Shown one piece after another: positions 23,401 through 32,853 of a DNA stretch of 64,000 nt; position 1 is the stretch's first letter, and every line of letters begins with the position of its first letter. This DNA is from Psychrosphaera algicola. Its GTDB lineage: Bacteria; Pseudomonadota; Gammaproteobacteria; Enterobacterales; Alteromonadaceae. The notes beneath the pieces are model-generated. The model had not been told where the DNA came from. It worked only from the letters and a program-made list of their open reading frames with translations, and did no database searches. The stretch spans positions 372,001-436,000 of the forward strand of contig NZ_JAQOMS010000002.1 in NCBI RefSeq assembly GCF_028401425.1. The letters are read 5' to 3'. The position numbers and the translations under genes are program-made.

Positions 23401-23570
23401 TAATGATGACTGCCGCGGCAATAATTGTCGGTTTGCTACCTATTTTGTATGGCACAGGCGTTGGTTCTGAAGTGATGAGTCGAATTGCTGCTCCTATGGT
23501 AGGTGGCATGGCAAGCGCGGTAATGTTGACTCTCGTGGTATTACCGGCTGTTTTTATCTTAAGGAAGTAA
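20468..23570 (+). CDS. CusA-like RND copper/silver efflux pump (interrupted four or more times)
   Basis: The inner-membrane proton-driven RND transporter of the Cus complex, about 1034 residues when repaired. Hallmarks are the N-terminal RWSIQNRFFV and PVDALPDLSD, VGWVYLYSL, the TM4 region IMSLGGIAIAIGAM, the metal-site region TRIDMLATGIKTPVGIKI and GVAVEIGVIMLVY. Breaks are CCTTAG at 20696-20701 (conserved SVPGA, expected CCTGG), a G run at 21406-21408, a T run at 21797-21802, a short T run near 22416, and CCTAGG at 22426-22431 (expected CCTGGG in NAWVMP). All are single-base or motif errors with conserved protein on both sides. It lies 11 nt after cusB with its ribosome site overlapping the cusB stop. 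Confidence 0.9.
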
Positions 23571-23601
23571 CAAAGTTAACGGTCGGAAATAAGGAAACGT
23601 A

Positions 23602-24330
23602 ATGAAAGGAAAGTTCATGATCCGAAGTATTCGAAAATACCACAAATGGCTTATGGCGTTTGTTGGTGTGCAGTTTCTATTTTGGTCTTTGACTGGCCTA
23701 TATATGGTGAGTTTTGATATCCACTATATTCATGGCGAAACCTTAGTTAAAGAGAATGAAGCGTCGATAGCGTTATCACAGGTAACGTACCCAATAAGCG
23801 ACCTTTTAGCGCAATATCCAAAGGCTGAGTCGATTTCGTTGACGACTTTAATCGACCGGCCGGTTTATCTGTTTTCAGAGCCAAAAAGCAAACCTAGCTG
23901 GCGGTTGGTAGATGCTAAAACAGGGCTTATATTACCGGTAATCGACAAAATGATGGCAATTCATATCGCTGAAAGTAAATATAGCGGCAATAGTGAAATA
24001 AAATCAATAAGGCTTCTGAGTGAGTCTACAGACGTACCTCCTGAATTATCTTCTCGTTATATTCCTGTTTGGAAAATAGATTATGATCAGTTTTCCTCAC
24101 CGACGCTATACATTAGTAAGGAGTCGGGCAAGTTAGTCACTAAAAGACATGATTTTTGGCGATTATTTGACTGGATGTGGCGCTTCCATATTATGGATTA
24201 TGATGATGGAGAAAACGTCGCTAATTGGTTCTTATTATTAGTGGCTTCTCTTGGGATTTTGGCAGCATTTGCAGGAGCAGTGCTTACTTATATTCGCGTA
24301 TTTAAACCCAATTACAATGAGGTTAAATAA
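23602..24330 (+). CDS. PepSY-domain membrane protein
   Basis: A 242-residue protein with an N-terminal TM helix (WLMAFVGVQFLFWSLTGLYM), a periplasmic PepSY-type region (SDLLAQYPKAESISL, YIPVWKIDYDQF, YISKESGKLV) and a C-terminal TM helix (FLLLVASLGILAAFAGAVL). The RLFDWMWRFHIMDY segment with a His before the last helix is typical of PiuB/PepSY_TM reductase-like proteins. The gene lies 31 nt after cusA and 5 nt before the PepSY-reductase fusion. A role as membrane partner in metal reduction is inferred. The start could be 23602 or the ATG at 23617; both have AAGGA upstream. Confidence 0.8.
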   Translation: MKGKFMIRSIRKYHKWLMAFVGVQFLFWSLTGLYMVSFDIHYIHGETLVKENEASIALSQVTYPISDLLAQYPKAESISLTTLIDRPVYLFSEPKSKPSWRLVDAKTGLILPVIDKMMAIHIAESKYSGNSEIKSIRLLSESTDVPPELSSRYIPVWKIDYDQFSSPTLYISKESGKLVTKRHDFWRLFDWMWRFHIMDYDDGENVANWFLLLVASLGILAAFAGAVLTYIRVFKPNYNEVK

Positions 24331-24335
24331 CGAAT

Positions 24336-26171
24336 ATGTATAAATTGAGTAAAACAGTTCACAAATGGGCATCGTTATTTGTAGGTATTCAATTACTCAT
24401 TTGGTTAGCAACGGGTCTCTATTTTAATTTGATGGACCACGAAAAAGCCACGGGGAACAACAATCGCCAACATGTTAGTCAAATTGGGAACCATCAAGAC
24501 TTTGTGTTTAAGCCGATAAAATCATTGGGATTACCCGTGCCGAAAGCGCTCAATCTAGTTTGGATCTTAGGTGAACCCTATTATCAATTAAAATATGAGC
24601 TACCAGCACATGCAGAAGCGCTACAGGATCAACTCGTTGTTCACGCGGTGACAGGCACGTCTTTTCAGTTAACAGAAAGGGATGCATTAAAAATTGCAAA
24701 GCAGTCATTCACAGGGACGGTAACTGAGCCAATAATAAGCTTTGTTCAACCGCCTATAGATAATTTGCCAAAACAAAAAACAGCTGTATGGAAAGTACAA
24801 TTAGGTGATGTTGATAATACGGAAGTTTTTGTAAATGCCTACACAGGTGAGGTTGTTGGTCACTTTAATGACGATCGTCGATTACGTGACCTCATGTTTA
24901 CTTTGCATTTTATGGACTATAACAATCAGGGAGTTTCAATAATTGGTGGATTATTCTATTTGGCGCGGCTACGTTTTTTGTCAATATCAGGACTGATTTG
25001 GTTGGTAGAGTTAGTTAAATCTCAACAGTTTAAAATTTCATTTTATAAAGAAAATAAGGCGGTCCAGTTACATTATTCAGATAACTCTAAAACTGAGACT
25101 CTCATCTTAAAGAGCAACGACACTGTATTGGAAAGTTTAGCGATTAAAGGTGTCTTTATACCATCTAGTTGTGGCGGTGGGGGAACCTGCGGTAAATGTA
25201 AGTTTATTGCAAATAAAGATGCATCTATATGGCCAGCGGATAGACAACAATTATCAAAGGAGGAATTAGAGCAGGGATACCGACTTTCGTGCCAACATAA
25301 CGTTAGTGAATTAGAGAATATTACGTTGGCTAAACAATTAAATGCAAAACACATTTACCTGACTTTAGTTTCTAGTGAATTTGTTACGCCATTTATAAAA
25401 GAACTTAAATTTGAACCTACTTCAAATGCGGTTTTAAACTATAGAGCTGGGGCGTATATGCAACTCCATATTCCTGCTAGCCAATATGAAGCGACGTTTG
25501 ACGATATACCAGAGGGTTATCAATCGTTTTGGAAAGGTATGGCAAGCCAAACATTACAACACGACAAAACCGTTAGAAGTTATTCAATTGTCAACTTTGA
25601 TACTGAAACTCATCAGTTAACATTTGCTGTTCGGTGGCAAGTTCCGGTAAATAAAATTGGCGAGGTAGGGATTGGTTCAAGCTATTTATGTTCACTCTCG
25701 CTTGGCGATACTATCGAAGCAACGGGGCCTTTTAGTGAATTTTACGCTCGTCCAAACTCACTAAACAGACGTGTTTTTATTGGTGCAGGTTCTGGTATGG
25801 CTCCGCTGAGGGCAATTATTTTTGAACAGTTTAATAAGTATGACGTTAGCAACCCAACACTTTTTATTTTTGGCGCACGAACTGAAAAGGATTTGCTTTA
25901 CAAAGATGAATTTCAAAAATTAGAGTCAACTAATAGCAGCTTTAATTATGTCCCTGTTTTATCGCAGCCGAGTTCAAACTGGCAAGGTCGCGAAGGCTAC
26001 GTTCAAGACATATTGGAAGATTACATTAATCAAGACGACCCCCTTACCGACATTGAATTTTATTTGTGCGGCCCTGCTGCAATGATGATTGAAGTAGAAA
26101 ATAAACTGCATTTGTTGGGTATCGATAGTCTAAATATATTTAAAGATGACTTTAGTCGTAACTCAAAATAA
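24336..26171 (+). CDS. PepSY membrane domain fused to NqrF-like ferredoxin/FAD/NAD(P)H reductase
   Basis: A 611-residue fusion. Residues 1-230 are a PepSY-type membrane unit with helices LFVGIQLLIWLATGLYF and FLSISGLIWLVELV. Residues 250-330 form a plant-type 2Fe-2S ferredoxin (SCGGGGTCGKCKF, fourth Cys in YRLSCQHN). The rest is an NqrF-like flavoreductase: FAD motif RSYSIVNF near 413, NAD motif GAGSGMAPLRAIIFEQ near 481, YLCGPAAMM near 577, and the C-terminal NIFKDDF. Electrons from NAD(P)H could pass via FAD and 2Fe-2S to the membrane part. The location between cusA and the merR-copA pair suggests Cu(II) or other metal reduction, but this is inference. No break is seen. Confidence 0.88.
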   Translation: MYKLSKTVHKWASLFVGIQLLIWLATGLYFNLMDHEKATGNNNRQHVSQIGNHQDFVFKPIKSLGLPVPKALNLVWILGEPYYQLKYELPAHAEALQDQLVVHAVTGTSFQLTERDALKIAKQSFTGTVTEPIISFVQPPIDNLPKQKTAVWKVQLGDVDNTEVFVNAYTGEVVGHFNDDRRLRDLMFTLHFMDYNNQGVSIIGGLFYLARLRFLSISGLIWLVELVKSQQFKISFYKENKAVQLHYSDNSKTETLILKSNDTVLESLAIKGVFIPSSCGGGGTCGKCKFIANKDASIWPADRQQLSKEELEQGYRLSCQHNVSELENITLAKQLNAKHIYLTLVSSEFVTPFIKELKFEPTSNAVLNYRAGAYMQLHIPASQYEATFDDIPEGYQSFWKGMASQTLQHDKTVRSYSIVNFDTETHQLTFAVRWQVPVNKIGEVGIGSSYLCSLSLGDTIEATGPFSEFYARPNSLNRRVFIGAGSGMAPLRAIIFEQFNKYDVSNPTLFIFGARTEKDLLYKDEFQKLESTNSSFNYVPVLSQPSSNWQGREGYVQDILEDYINQDDPLTDIEFYLCGPAAMMIEVENKLHLLGIDSLNIFKDDFSRNSK

Positions 26172-26287
26172 TTGAAGGCTCCCTAACATCGATGTGGCCT
26201 GCTTTAGGCCCGTTGTATATCTAATATATGGCTCTTAAGCGATTAACTTAGCTTTCGAACATACGGGTTAATAATTCTAAAACAAGG

Positions 26288-26318
26288 TTGACCTGTGTCT
26301 AACTCACAGGTTTAAACT
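26288..26318 (+). promoter_or_regulatory. MerR-type promoter with 19-bp spacer and dyad operator
   Basis: TTGACC (-35, 26288-26293) is separated by exactly 19 bp from TAAACT (-10, 26313-26318). The spacer holds the dyad ACCTGTG-N7-CACAGGT. Over-long spacers with a central dyad are diagnostic of MerR-family metal-responsive promoters. It faces merR and copA. Confidence 0.85.
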
Positions 26319-26355
26319 GACCATATTAATTGTATAACCACCAAAGGATATGCTG

Positions 26356-26865
26356 ATGAAAGTATCTGAACTCGCCAGTTTGTTAAACATTTCTGCTGAT
26401 ACTGTACGTTTTTATACGAGAGAAAAATTGCTTAAGCCTACTAAAAGTAGCAATGGCTATAAATACTATTCCCCTCAAGATGTATCTCAGCTCAAATTCA
26501 TACTTAGTGCTCGTAGTTTGGGCTTTACGATTTCAGACATAAAAAACATTTTAATTGAGGCAAAGCAGGGTAAAACCGCGTGTCCTATGGTTCGAGAAAT
26601 AATTAAACAACGGTTAGCAGAAACAGAAAAACAGTTCCAAGCGATGTTAGCGCTACGACAGAAAATGACGGATACGCTGTCTTTATGGGAAGAAATGGAC
26701 GACCGGTGTCCTACATCTGATATGGTCTGTCATTTGATTGGACATGCTGGCATGAGTAAACCTGAGGAAGTTACATTAGCTGGTATTGAAACTTCTAATC
26801 ACAATAGCAGTCCTCAAAAGACAGGACCAAAAACGTTAGGAGGCGAGACTCATGACAAAGAATAG
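26356..26865 (+). CDS. MerR-family metal-responsive transcriptional regulator
   Basis: A 169-residue MerR protein with the N-terminal winged helix MKVSELASLLNISADTVRFY, a long dimerisation helix and C-terminal cysteines in TACPMV, DRCPTS and MVCHLIGH that could bind metal. The pattern is nearer the ZntR/PbrR type than CueR, but the neighbour is copA, so copper is the likely inducer. The ATG at 26356 sits 7 nt after AAGGA; the ATG at 26350 is too close. It is preceded by its own MerR-type promoter and overlaps copA by 14 nt, so the two are one transcript and the regulator is autoregulated. Confidence 0.9.
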   Translation: MKVSELASLLNISADTVRFYTREKLLKPTKSSNGYKYYSPQDVSQLKFILSARSLGFTISDIKNILIEAKQGKTACPMVREIIKQRLAETEKQFQAMLALRQKMTDTLSLWEEMDDRCPTSDMVCHLIGHAGMSKPEEVTLAGIETSNHNSSPQKTGPKTLGGETHDKE

Positions 26866-29280
26866 CTCAACGATAAGTGAACTTGCAAATTCAAAAGAAC
26901 AGTTAAATCCAGCCCAAAGTAGCTGCTGTAAAGCTAAACAATTGCCTGAAGAAAAGGATAGTCAACGCAATATCGGCACTGAATCTAAATCTGAAGCACA
27001 ACCTCAAAATCAGATGGAAATTATATTACTCATTGAAGGCGCTTCTTGTTCGAGTTGTGTATTAAAAATCGAAAAAGCTTTGCGAACGGTTAAAAATGTA
27101 TCGTCGGCGGAAATGAATTTTGGCGACAGGACGGTTGTTGTCGTTGCCAACGTCGAAAATAATAGTAAAAAAGCTATCGTAACAAAACTCCAAAATGCAG
27201 TGGATATAGCGGGGTATAAAGCAACTATCGTTAACGACAATGTTAGTGAGGAAGCCGAGGAAGAAAAACAAAAGCTTGATGAATTACAATACAAAAAGTT
27301 AATAAAAAATACCGTTACGGCTTTGTCACTTGGTATTCCTCTTATGATATACGGCATGTTTATTGGCGAGATGACCGTCGTAACAAACAACGAACGCGCG
27401 GTCTGGGGCACCATTGGTTTATTGACCTTGGCTATTATGTATTTATCCGGAGGCCATTTTTATAGCAGTGCTTGGAAAAGTTTTAAAAATCATTCTGCCA
27501 ATATGGATACCTTAGTTGCATTAGGAACAGGTACTGCGTGGCTCTATTCTATGGTAGTTGTTCTATCGCCAATGATGGTTCCAGAAATGGCTCGTCATGT
27601 GTATTTCGAAGCTACGGCGATGATCATAGGGCTTATTAATTTGGGACTTTCGCTTGAATTTACAGCTCGTGGTAAAACATCTGAAGCGATTAAACGGCTT
27701 ATTGGTTTACAGCCCAAAACAGCGATTGTTGTTAGGGACAACGAAGAGGTTACGATTGCAATTGAACAAGTGGTAATTAACGATATTGTGAAAGTACGAC
27801 CGGGTGAAAAAATACCAGTTGATGGACATGTTATATCTGGCGCTTCAACGGTTGATGAAGCCATGTTAACCGGTGAACCTATGCCTGTTGAAAAAACACA
27901 GGCGACAAAGTAATCGCTGGCACCATAAATAAAACCGGTATGTTCTTATTTAAGGCGAACAAAGTAGGTAAAGACACCGCATTAGCTAATATCATTACCT
28001 TAGTTAAAAAAGCCCAAAACTCTAAGTTGCCAATCGCTAAATTTGCAGATGTCATATCCGCATACTTTGTCCCTATTGTACTAATTATCGCGGTCTGTAG
28101 TGCATTGGTATGGCTCAACTTTGGACCTGAACCCACTATCGCTTTTGCATTGGTGTCCGCAACGACCGTGCTAATTATTGCGTGTCCGTGTGCACTCGGC
28201 TTAGCAACACCGATGTCTGTTATGGTAGGTGTTGGTAAAGCTGCTGAAGCCGGCATATTGATCCGTAACGGCGATGCGCTGCAATCGGCATCAAAGATTA
28301 CCACTATGGTGCTTGATAAAACAGGCACTATTACAGAAGGTTCACCAAAGGTGACCGACATCCATGTTGTAAATCTAATGTCAGAAAACGACATATTATC
28401 TCTGGCCGCGAGTTTAGAGTCTGGCTCTGAACATCCATTAGCTCAGGCAATTGTAGAAAGTGCAAAAGAACGTAATTTACCGTTGGTCAAAATAACGCAG
28501 TTTTCTTCAAAAACAGGGAAGGGTGTTGAAGCTCATTGTGATAATAAATTGCTATCGTTTGGCAATGCTAGGCTTATGGCCGACAGTGGCATTCAAATTG
28601 ATGAATATACAGATTTAACAAAAAGCTTTGCCCTACAAGCAAAAACGCCTATGTTTTTTGCTGTTGATAATAAACTAGCCGCGATTATCGCCGTGGCCGA
28701 CCCAATCAAATCGGATTCAAAGCCAGCCATTCTACGATTACAACAACTTGGTATTAACGTCGTTATGTTGACTGGTGATAATTATGACACGGCAAAAGCA
28801 ATTGCAAAATCAGTCGGGGTAGACGATTTTAAAGCGGAAGTATTACCAGAGGAAAAAGCGCTTTATGTTAAACATCTTCAATCTGATCATCAAATCGTAG
28901 CGATGACTGGTGATGGAATAAATGACGCCCCCGCATTGGCGCAAGCTGATGTTGGTTTTGCGATTGGGACCGGCACAGACGTCGCTATTGAAAGTGCCGA
29001 TATCACACTCATTAGAGGTTCACTCCATGGGTTAGTTGATGGTATTGCCGTAAGTCGAGCAACGATTAGAAACATCAAACAAAACCTTGTGGGGGCCTTT
29101 ATATACAATATTATCGGGATCCCAGTGGCCGCAGGCGTACTTTATCCATTAACTGGAATGTTGCTAAACCCAGTCGTCGCGGGCGCTGCGATGGCTTTAT
29201 CGTCAGTAACGGTGGTGTCGAACGCTAACCGATTGCGCTGGTTAAAAATCAATTCTACTCATATGAGTCCAAAGCAATAA
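26852..29280 (+). CDS. copA: Copper-translocating P1B-type ATPase CopA (one frameshift)
   Basis: A Cu+ export ATPase of about 810 residues. It begins with a Cys-containing tail (SSCCKAK) and an HMA domain with GASCSSC, then the A-domain (MLTGEPMPVEK), the ion-path motif CPCALGLATP, the phosphorylation motif DKTGTIT, the GDGINDAPALAQADVG hinge and conserved C-terminal helices. The frame breaks at 27901-27902 (two G where three are needed to read KTQGDKVIAG). It is translated from within the end of merR. The copper operon continues into a 27-residue membrane peptide. Confidence 0.94.
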
Positions 29281-29345
29281 TCAATTAGTTTTTGAGCTAA
29301 CACGCTCTATATTTGCTTAAGTAATATTAACTAAGGATAAAATCA

Positions 29346-29429
29346 ATGTTATTGATAAATTTAGTTGGAATCGGTTTAATCGCCTTCATTGTGTGGTGGT
29401 TTTGGTTGTATCAACCACCGAATAAATAA
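29346..29429 (+). CDS. 27-residue single-helix membrane peptide downstream of copA
   Basis: A short ORF starting MLLINLVGIG and ending WLYQPPNK, behind AAGGA with proper spacing, between copA and a strong terminator. Its hydrophobic stretch forms one TM helix rich in Trp, and it ends in a short basic tail. Very small proteins sit beside several metal pumps and oxidases as modulators. I do not recognise a named family and infer only that it belongs to the copA transcript. Confidence 0.6.
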   Translation: MLLINLVGIGLIAFIVWWFWLYQPPNK

Positions 29430-29436
29430 CAAATAT

Positions 29437-29469
29437 AAAAAAACGGGCTAATGATTTGCCCGTTTTTTT
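29437..29469 (+). terminator. Bidirectional terminator after the copper island
   Basis: The stem AAAAAAACGGGC/GCCCGTTTTTTT has a 9-nt loop and is symmetrical, so it can serve copA on one side and fghA on the other. Confidence 0.9.
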
Positions 29470-29503
29470 ACATTTTTGTACATCTTAAATTGCGAGTAAG
29501 AAC

Positions 29504-30345
29504 CTAACTTGTTGTTAAATGTATCGCGTGAAAGCGTAAGTGTTCTTCAATAAAACTCGCAATAAAAAAGTAACTATGATCGTAACCATCATGCTGAGTT
29601 AATTGAAGCGGATAACCACTTATTTGTGCTGCCGAAACGAGTGTTTCAGGCTTCAGCTGTTCATTTAAAAAATTATCTGCGTTTCCTTGATCAACTTTTG
29701 TAGGAACAAATTTGGTGGCAATTCGCATAAGTTCACTGGCATCATGCTTGCGCCATGCAACTTTGTCGTTACCTAAATATGCACTAAATGCTTTTTGACC
29801 CCAAGGGCAGTTCATAGGGTTACTAATAGGACTAAAGGCTGAAACCGACGTGTATCGGTCAGGGTTTAACATTGATATCGTTAATGCCCCATGCCCACCC
29901 ATAGAGTGTCCAGAGATCGCGCGTTTGTCCGTTACCGGAAATGTTGTTTCAATTAGAGCTGGCAACTCATCAACAATGTAGTCATACATTTTGTAATGTT
30001 TATCCTAGGGGATTGCGTCGCATTTACATAAAACCCAGCGCCTTGACCTAAATCATAACCTTCATCGTTAGCAACATTATCGCCACGAGGGCTGGTATCT
30101 GGCGCAACTATAGCAATGCCTAGTTCTTCAGCAATACGTTGAGCACCGGCTTTTTGCATAAAATTTTCATCAGTGCAGGTTAATCCAGATAACCAATATA
30201 AAACAGGCACAGGCTGACCGCTAGTTGCCTGCGGTGGTAGATAAATAGCAAATTGCATTTCGCAATTAAGTACGTTGGACTTGTGTCGATACTGTTTGTG
30301 CCAGCCATTAAAACTCTTAGTTGCACTAATATTTTCAATTGTCAT
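29504..30345 (-). CDS. fghA: S-formylglutathione hydrolase (one frameshift)
   Basis: This esterase hydrolyses S-formylglutathione to formate and glutathione, the second step of formaldehyde detoxification. The product is about 280 residues. The nucleophile Ser is in GHSMGGHG; the acid Asp is in VDQGNADNF and the His in GYDHSYFF. WLSGLTCTDENF is also typical of the family. The break lies at CCTAGG 30004-30009 on the plus strand, exactly where family members have SPWDKHY, which could be encoded by CCCTGG. It follows adhC on the same strand after about 150 nt. Confidence 0.92.
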
Positions 30346-30496
30346 GTTTTTGCCCTAACTGCCTAATTTGAACTTCACAAACCAATACGACCTAACTCAC
30401 TAATTTAAAAGCGACAATAAGTTTGTGTTTTATAGTCAATAAAAAGATGTAATTTAAGGTGACTGCTCAACATAAAGCAGCCACTAAAATCATTTA

Positions 30497-31629
30497 CTAT
30501 TTATCAAAGTGAATAACAGTGCGAATACTTTTGCCTTCATGCATAAGGTCAAATGCCGAGTTAATATCCTGTAAAGGCATAGTATGTGTAATAAAATCGC
30601 TAAGCTTAAATTCGCCTTGTAGGTAACGTTCTACGTAGTTTGGTAATTCAGTACGACCTTTAACGCCACCAAATGCAGTGCCGCGCCAAACTCGACCGGT
30701 CACTAATTGGAATGGACGAGTTGATATTTCTTGACCGGCACCTGCTACGCCAATAATCACCGATTCTCCCCAACCTTTATGACAACATTCAAGGGCAGAG
30801 CGCATAACATCAACATTACCAATACATTCAAACGAATAATCTACACCGCCATCAGTTAGCTCAACAATAACGTCTTGGATAGGCTTGTCATGCAATTTAG
30901 GATTAATACAATCTGTTGCTCCCAATTTTTTAGCCAATTCAAACTTGCTTTCATTGATGTCAATAACAATAATTCGGCTTGCCTTTGCCATCGTTGCACC
31001 GATTACTGCAGATAAACCGATGCCACCAAGGCCAAAGATTGCAACCGTGTCGCCTTCTTCTACTTTGGCTGTATTCATTACAGCGCCCATACCTGTTGTG
31101 ACACCGCACCCCAATAAGCAAACTTCTTCTAGTGGTGCAGCTTTGTTGACCTTCGCCAATGATATTTCTGGTAAAACAGTATATTCAGAAAACGTTGAAC
31201 AACCCATATAGTGGAAAATTGGCTGACCATCTTTATAAAAGCGGGTAGTACCATCCGGCATTAACCCTTGGCCCTGAGTGGTACGTATTTTTTGACATAG
31301 ATTGGTTTTGCCAGAAGTACAAAATTTACACTCGCCACATTCAGGCGTATAAAGTGGAATGACATGATCGCCAACTTGCACGCTTGTAACACCTTCACCT
31401 ACCTGTTCTACTATGCCACCACCTTCATGACCTAAAATTGCAGGAAAGATCCCTTCCGGATCTTCACCAGATAGGGTAAATGCGTCAGTATGACACACAC
31501 CAGACGCAACAATTTTAACCAAAACTTCGCCTTTTTTGGCAACATGACGTCAACTTCTTCAATTGTCATTGGTTGGTTTGGACCCCAAGCAATTGCCGCC
31601 TTTGATTTAATAAATTGATCGGACATCAT
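30497..31629 (-). CDS. adhC: S-(hydroxymethyl)glutathione dehydrogenase / class III alcohol dehydrogenase (one frameshift)
   Basis: This enzyme oxidises S-hydroxymethylglutathione with NAD. The catalytic zinc ligands are in GVCHTDAF and GHEGGG, the structural zinc cysteines in CGECKFCTSGKTNLC, and the Rossmann motif is GLGGIGLSAVIGA. The length is about 377 residues. A run of six T at 31532-31537 (plus strand) needs seven to join MLPKKGEVLVKIVAS. Two tandem ATG codons (31629, 31626) could start translation. It forms a detoxification pair with fghA and is divergent from a LysR regulator. Confidence 0.93.
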
Positions 31630-31986
31630 AATTCTCGCTTTTAATTAATATGTGTTTATTGCAATAGCCGAAACTAGCTAGATATCTACCAAGGTTTTGA
31701 TTTATCTACAATTAGAGACAGAAATCTATGTTATTTAAGCTGACCTATGGCAGAACGTATTATTAACATTAATGGATCTGACTGCATTAAGTGAAGTAAG
31801 TCTAGTTCAGATTTTAGTTTGTGATAATAGGTCAAAATTACAAATCAGTTTTACCTATATGTAATAATCAATGGTATTTAAGGGGTAAGTGTTACATCAT
31901 TACGACTATTATTTTTGTACTGCTAAATTAAATTTTATTACGGTTGAAGTCGTACTTTAACAAAAGGCATTTAAAGGTAGGTTTTA
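31630..31986. other. Divergent promoter region between adhC and the LysR gene
   Basis: AT-rich, with no gene. By the usual LysR arrangement the operator should lie here, but I cannot point to one specific T-N11-A site with confidence. Confidence 0.5.
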
Positions 31987-32853
31987 ATGAATTGGGAAGG
32001 GATCAGTGAATTTGTATTTGTCGCTGAAAGTGAAAGCTTTACCTTAGCTTCAAAAAAGCTGGCTATTTCAACGGCTCAAGTAAGTCGTCAAATTAGCGCA
32101 TTAGAACGTCGTTTAGACGTAAAACTGTTTTATCGAACCACTCGAAAAGTCGCTTTAACGGAAGAAGGGCGTATATTTTATCAACATTGTAGAAGCGTGC
32201 TTGACGGATTAGATGCGGCAGAACGTGCAATCACCAATTTGCAGTCGACACCTAAGGGAAAGATTAAAATGACTGCGCCAGTCACCTTTGGTGAGCAGTA
32301 TATTTTACCTTTGTTAAACAACTTTATGGCACAACATAATGAAATCGAAATTAATGCGTATTTAAGTAATCACCAAATAGATTTAGTCGACGGTGGTTAC
32401 GACTTAGCCATTCGAGTTGGAAACTTAGCTGACTCAACTATGATGGCTAAAAAACTTGGATCTAGAACAAACTATGTCTGTGCGTCACCTAGTTACATAA
32501 CACAATTTGGCACACCGCATACGTTATCTGAGCTAAACAAACACAACTGTTTACTTGGCACGTTAGACAGTTGGCATTTTAAAGGAGATGGACGAGACCT
32601 AAATGTGCGAGTAAAAGGCAAGCTTAGATACAACAGTGGTTTTGGTCTAGTCGACGCGGCGCTCAAAGGGTTGGGCATCGTGCAACTACCAGATTATTAC
32701 GTACAACAGTACTTAGAAAACGGTGAACTTGTTTCCTTGTTGGATAACCACCGGGTACCCGACGAGGGGATTTGGGCCCTTTACCCTCAAAACAGGCACC
32801 TATCACCGAAGATCCGCTTTTTAGTTGACTATTTAGCAGCAGAACTTAGTTAA
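31987..32853 (+). CDS. LysR-family transcriptional regulator
   Basis: A 288-residue LysR protein with an N-terminal winged HTH (SFTLASKKLAISTAQVSRQI) and a C-terminal effector-binding domain (KGKIKMTAPVTFGEQYILP). It belongs to the common CrgA/DsdC-like branch with WxG..EFVxVAExxSF. It is divergent from adhC-fghA, so it probably controls that operon; the effector is unknown. Its 3' end overlaps the convergent GldG-like gene by 8 nt. Confidence 0.92.
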   Translation: MNWEGISEFVFVAESESFTLASKKLAISTAQVSRQISALERRLDVKLFYRTTRKVALTEEGRIFYQHCRSVLDGLDAAERAITNLQSTPKGKIKMTAPVTFGEQYILPLLNNFMAQHNEIEINAYLSNHQIDLVDGGYDLAIRVGNLADSTMMAKKLGSRTNYVCASPSYITQFGTPHTLSELNKHNCLLGTLDSWHFKGDGRDLNVRVKGKLRYNSGFGLVDAALKGLGIVQLPDYYVQQYLENGELVSLLDNHRVPDEGIWALYPQNRHLSPKIRFLVDYLAAELS

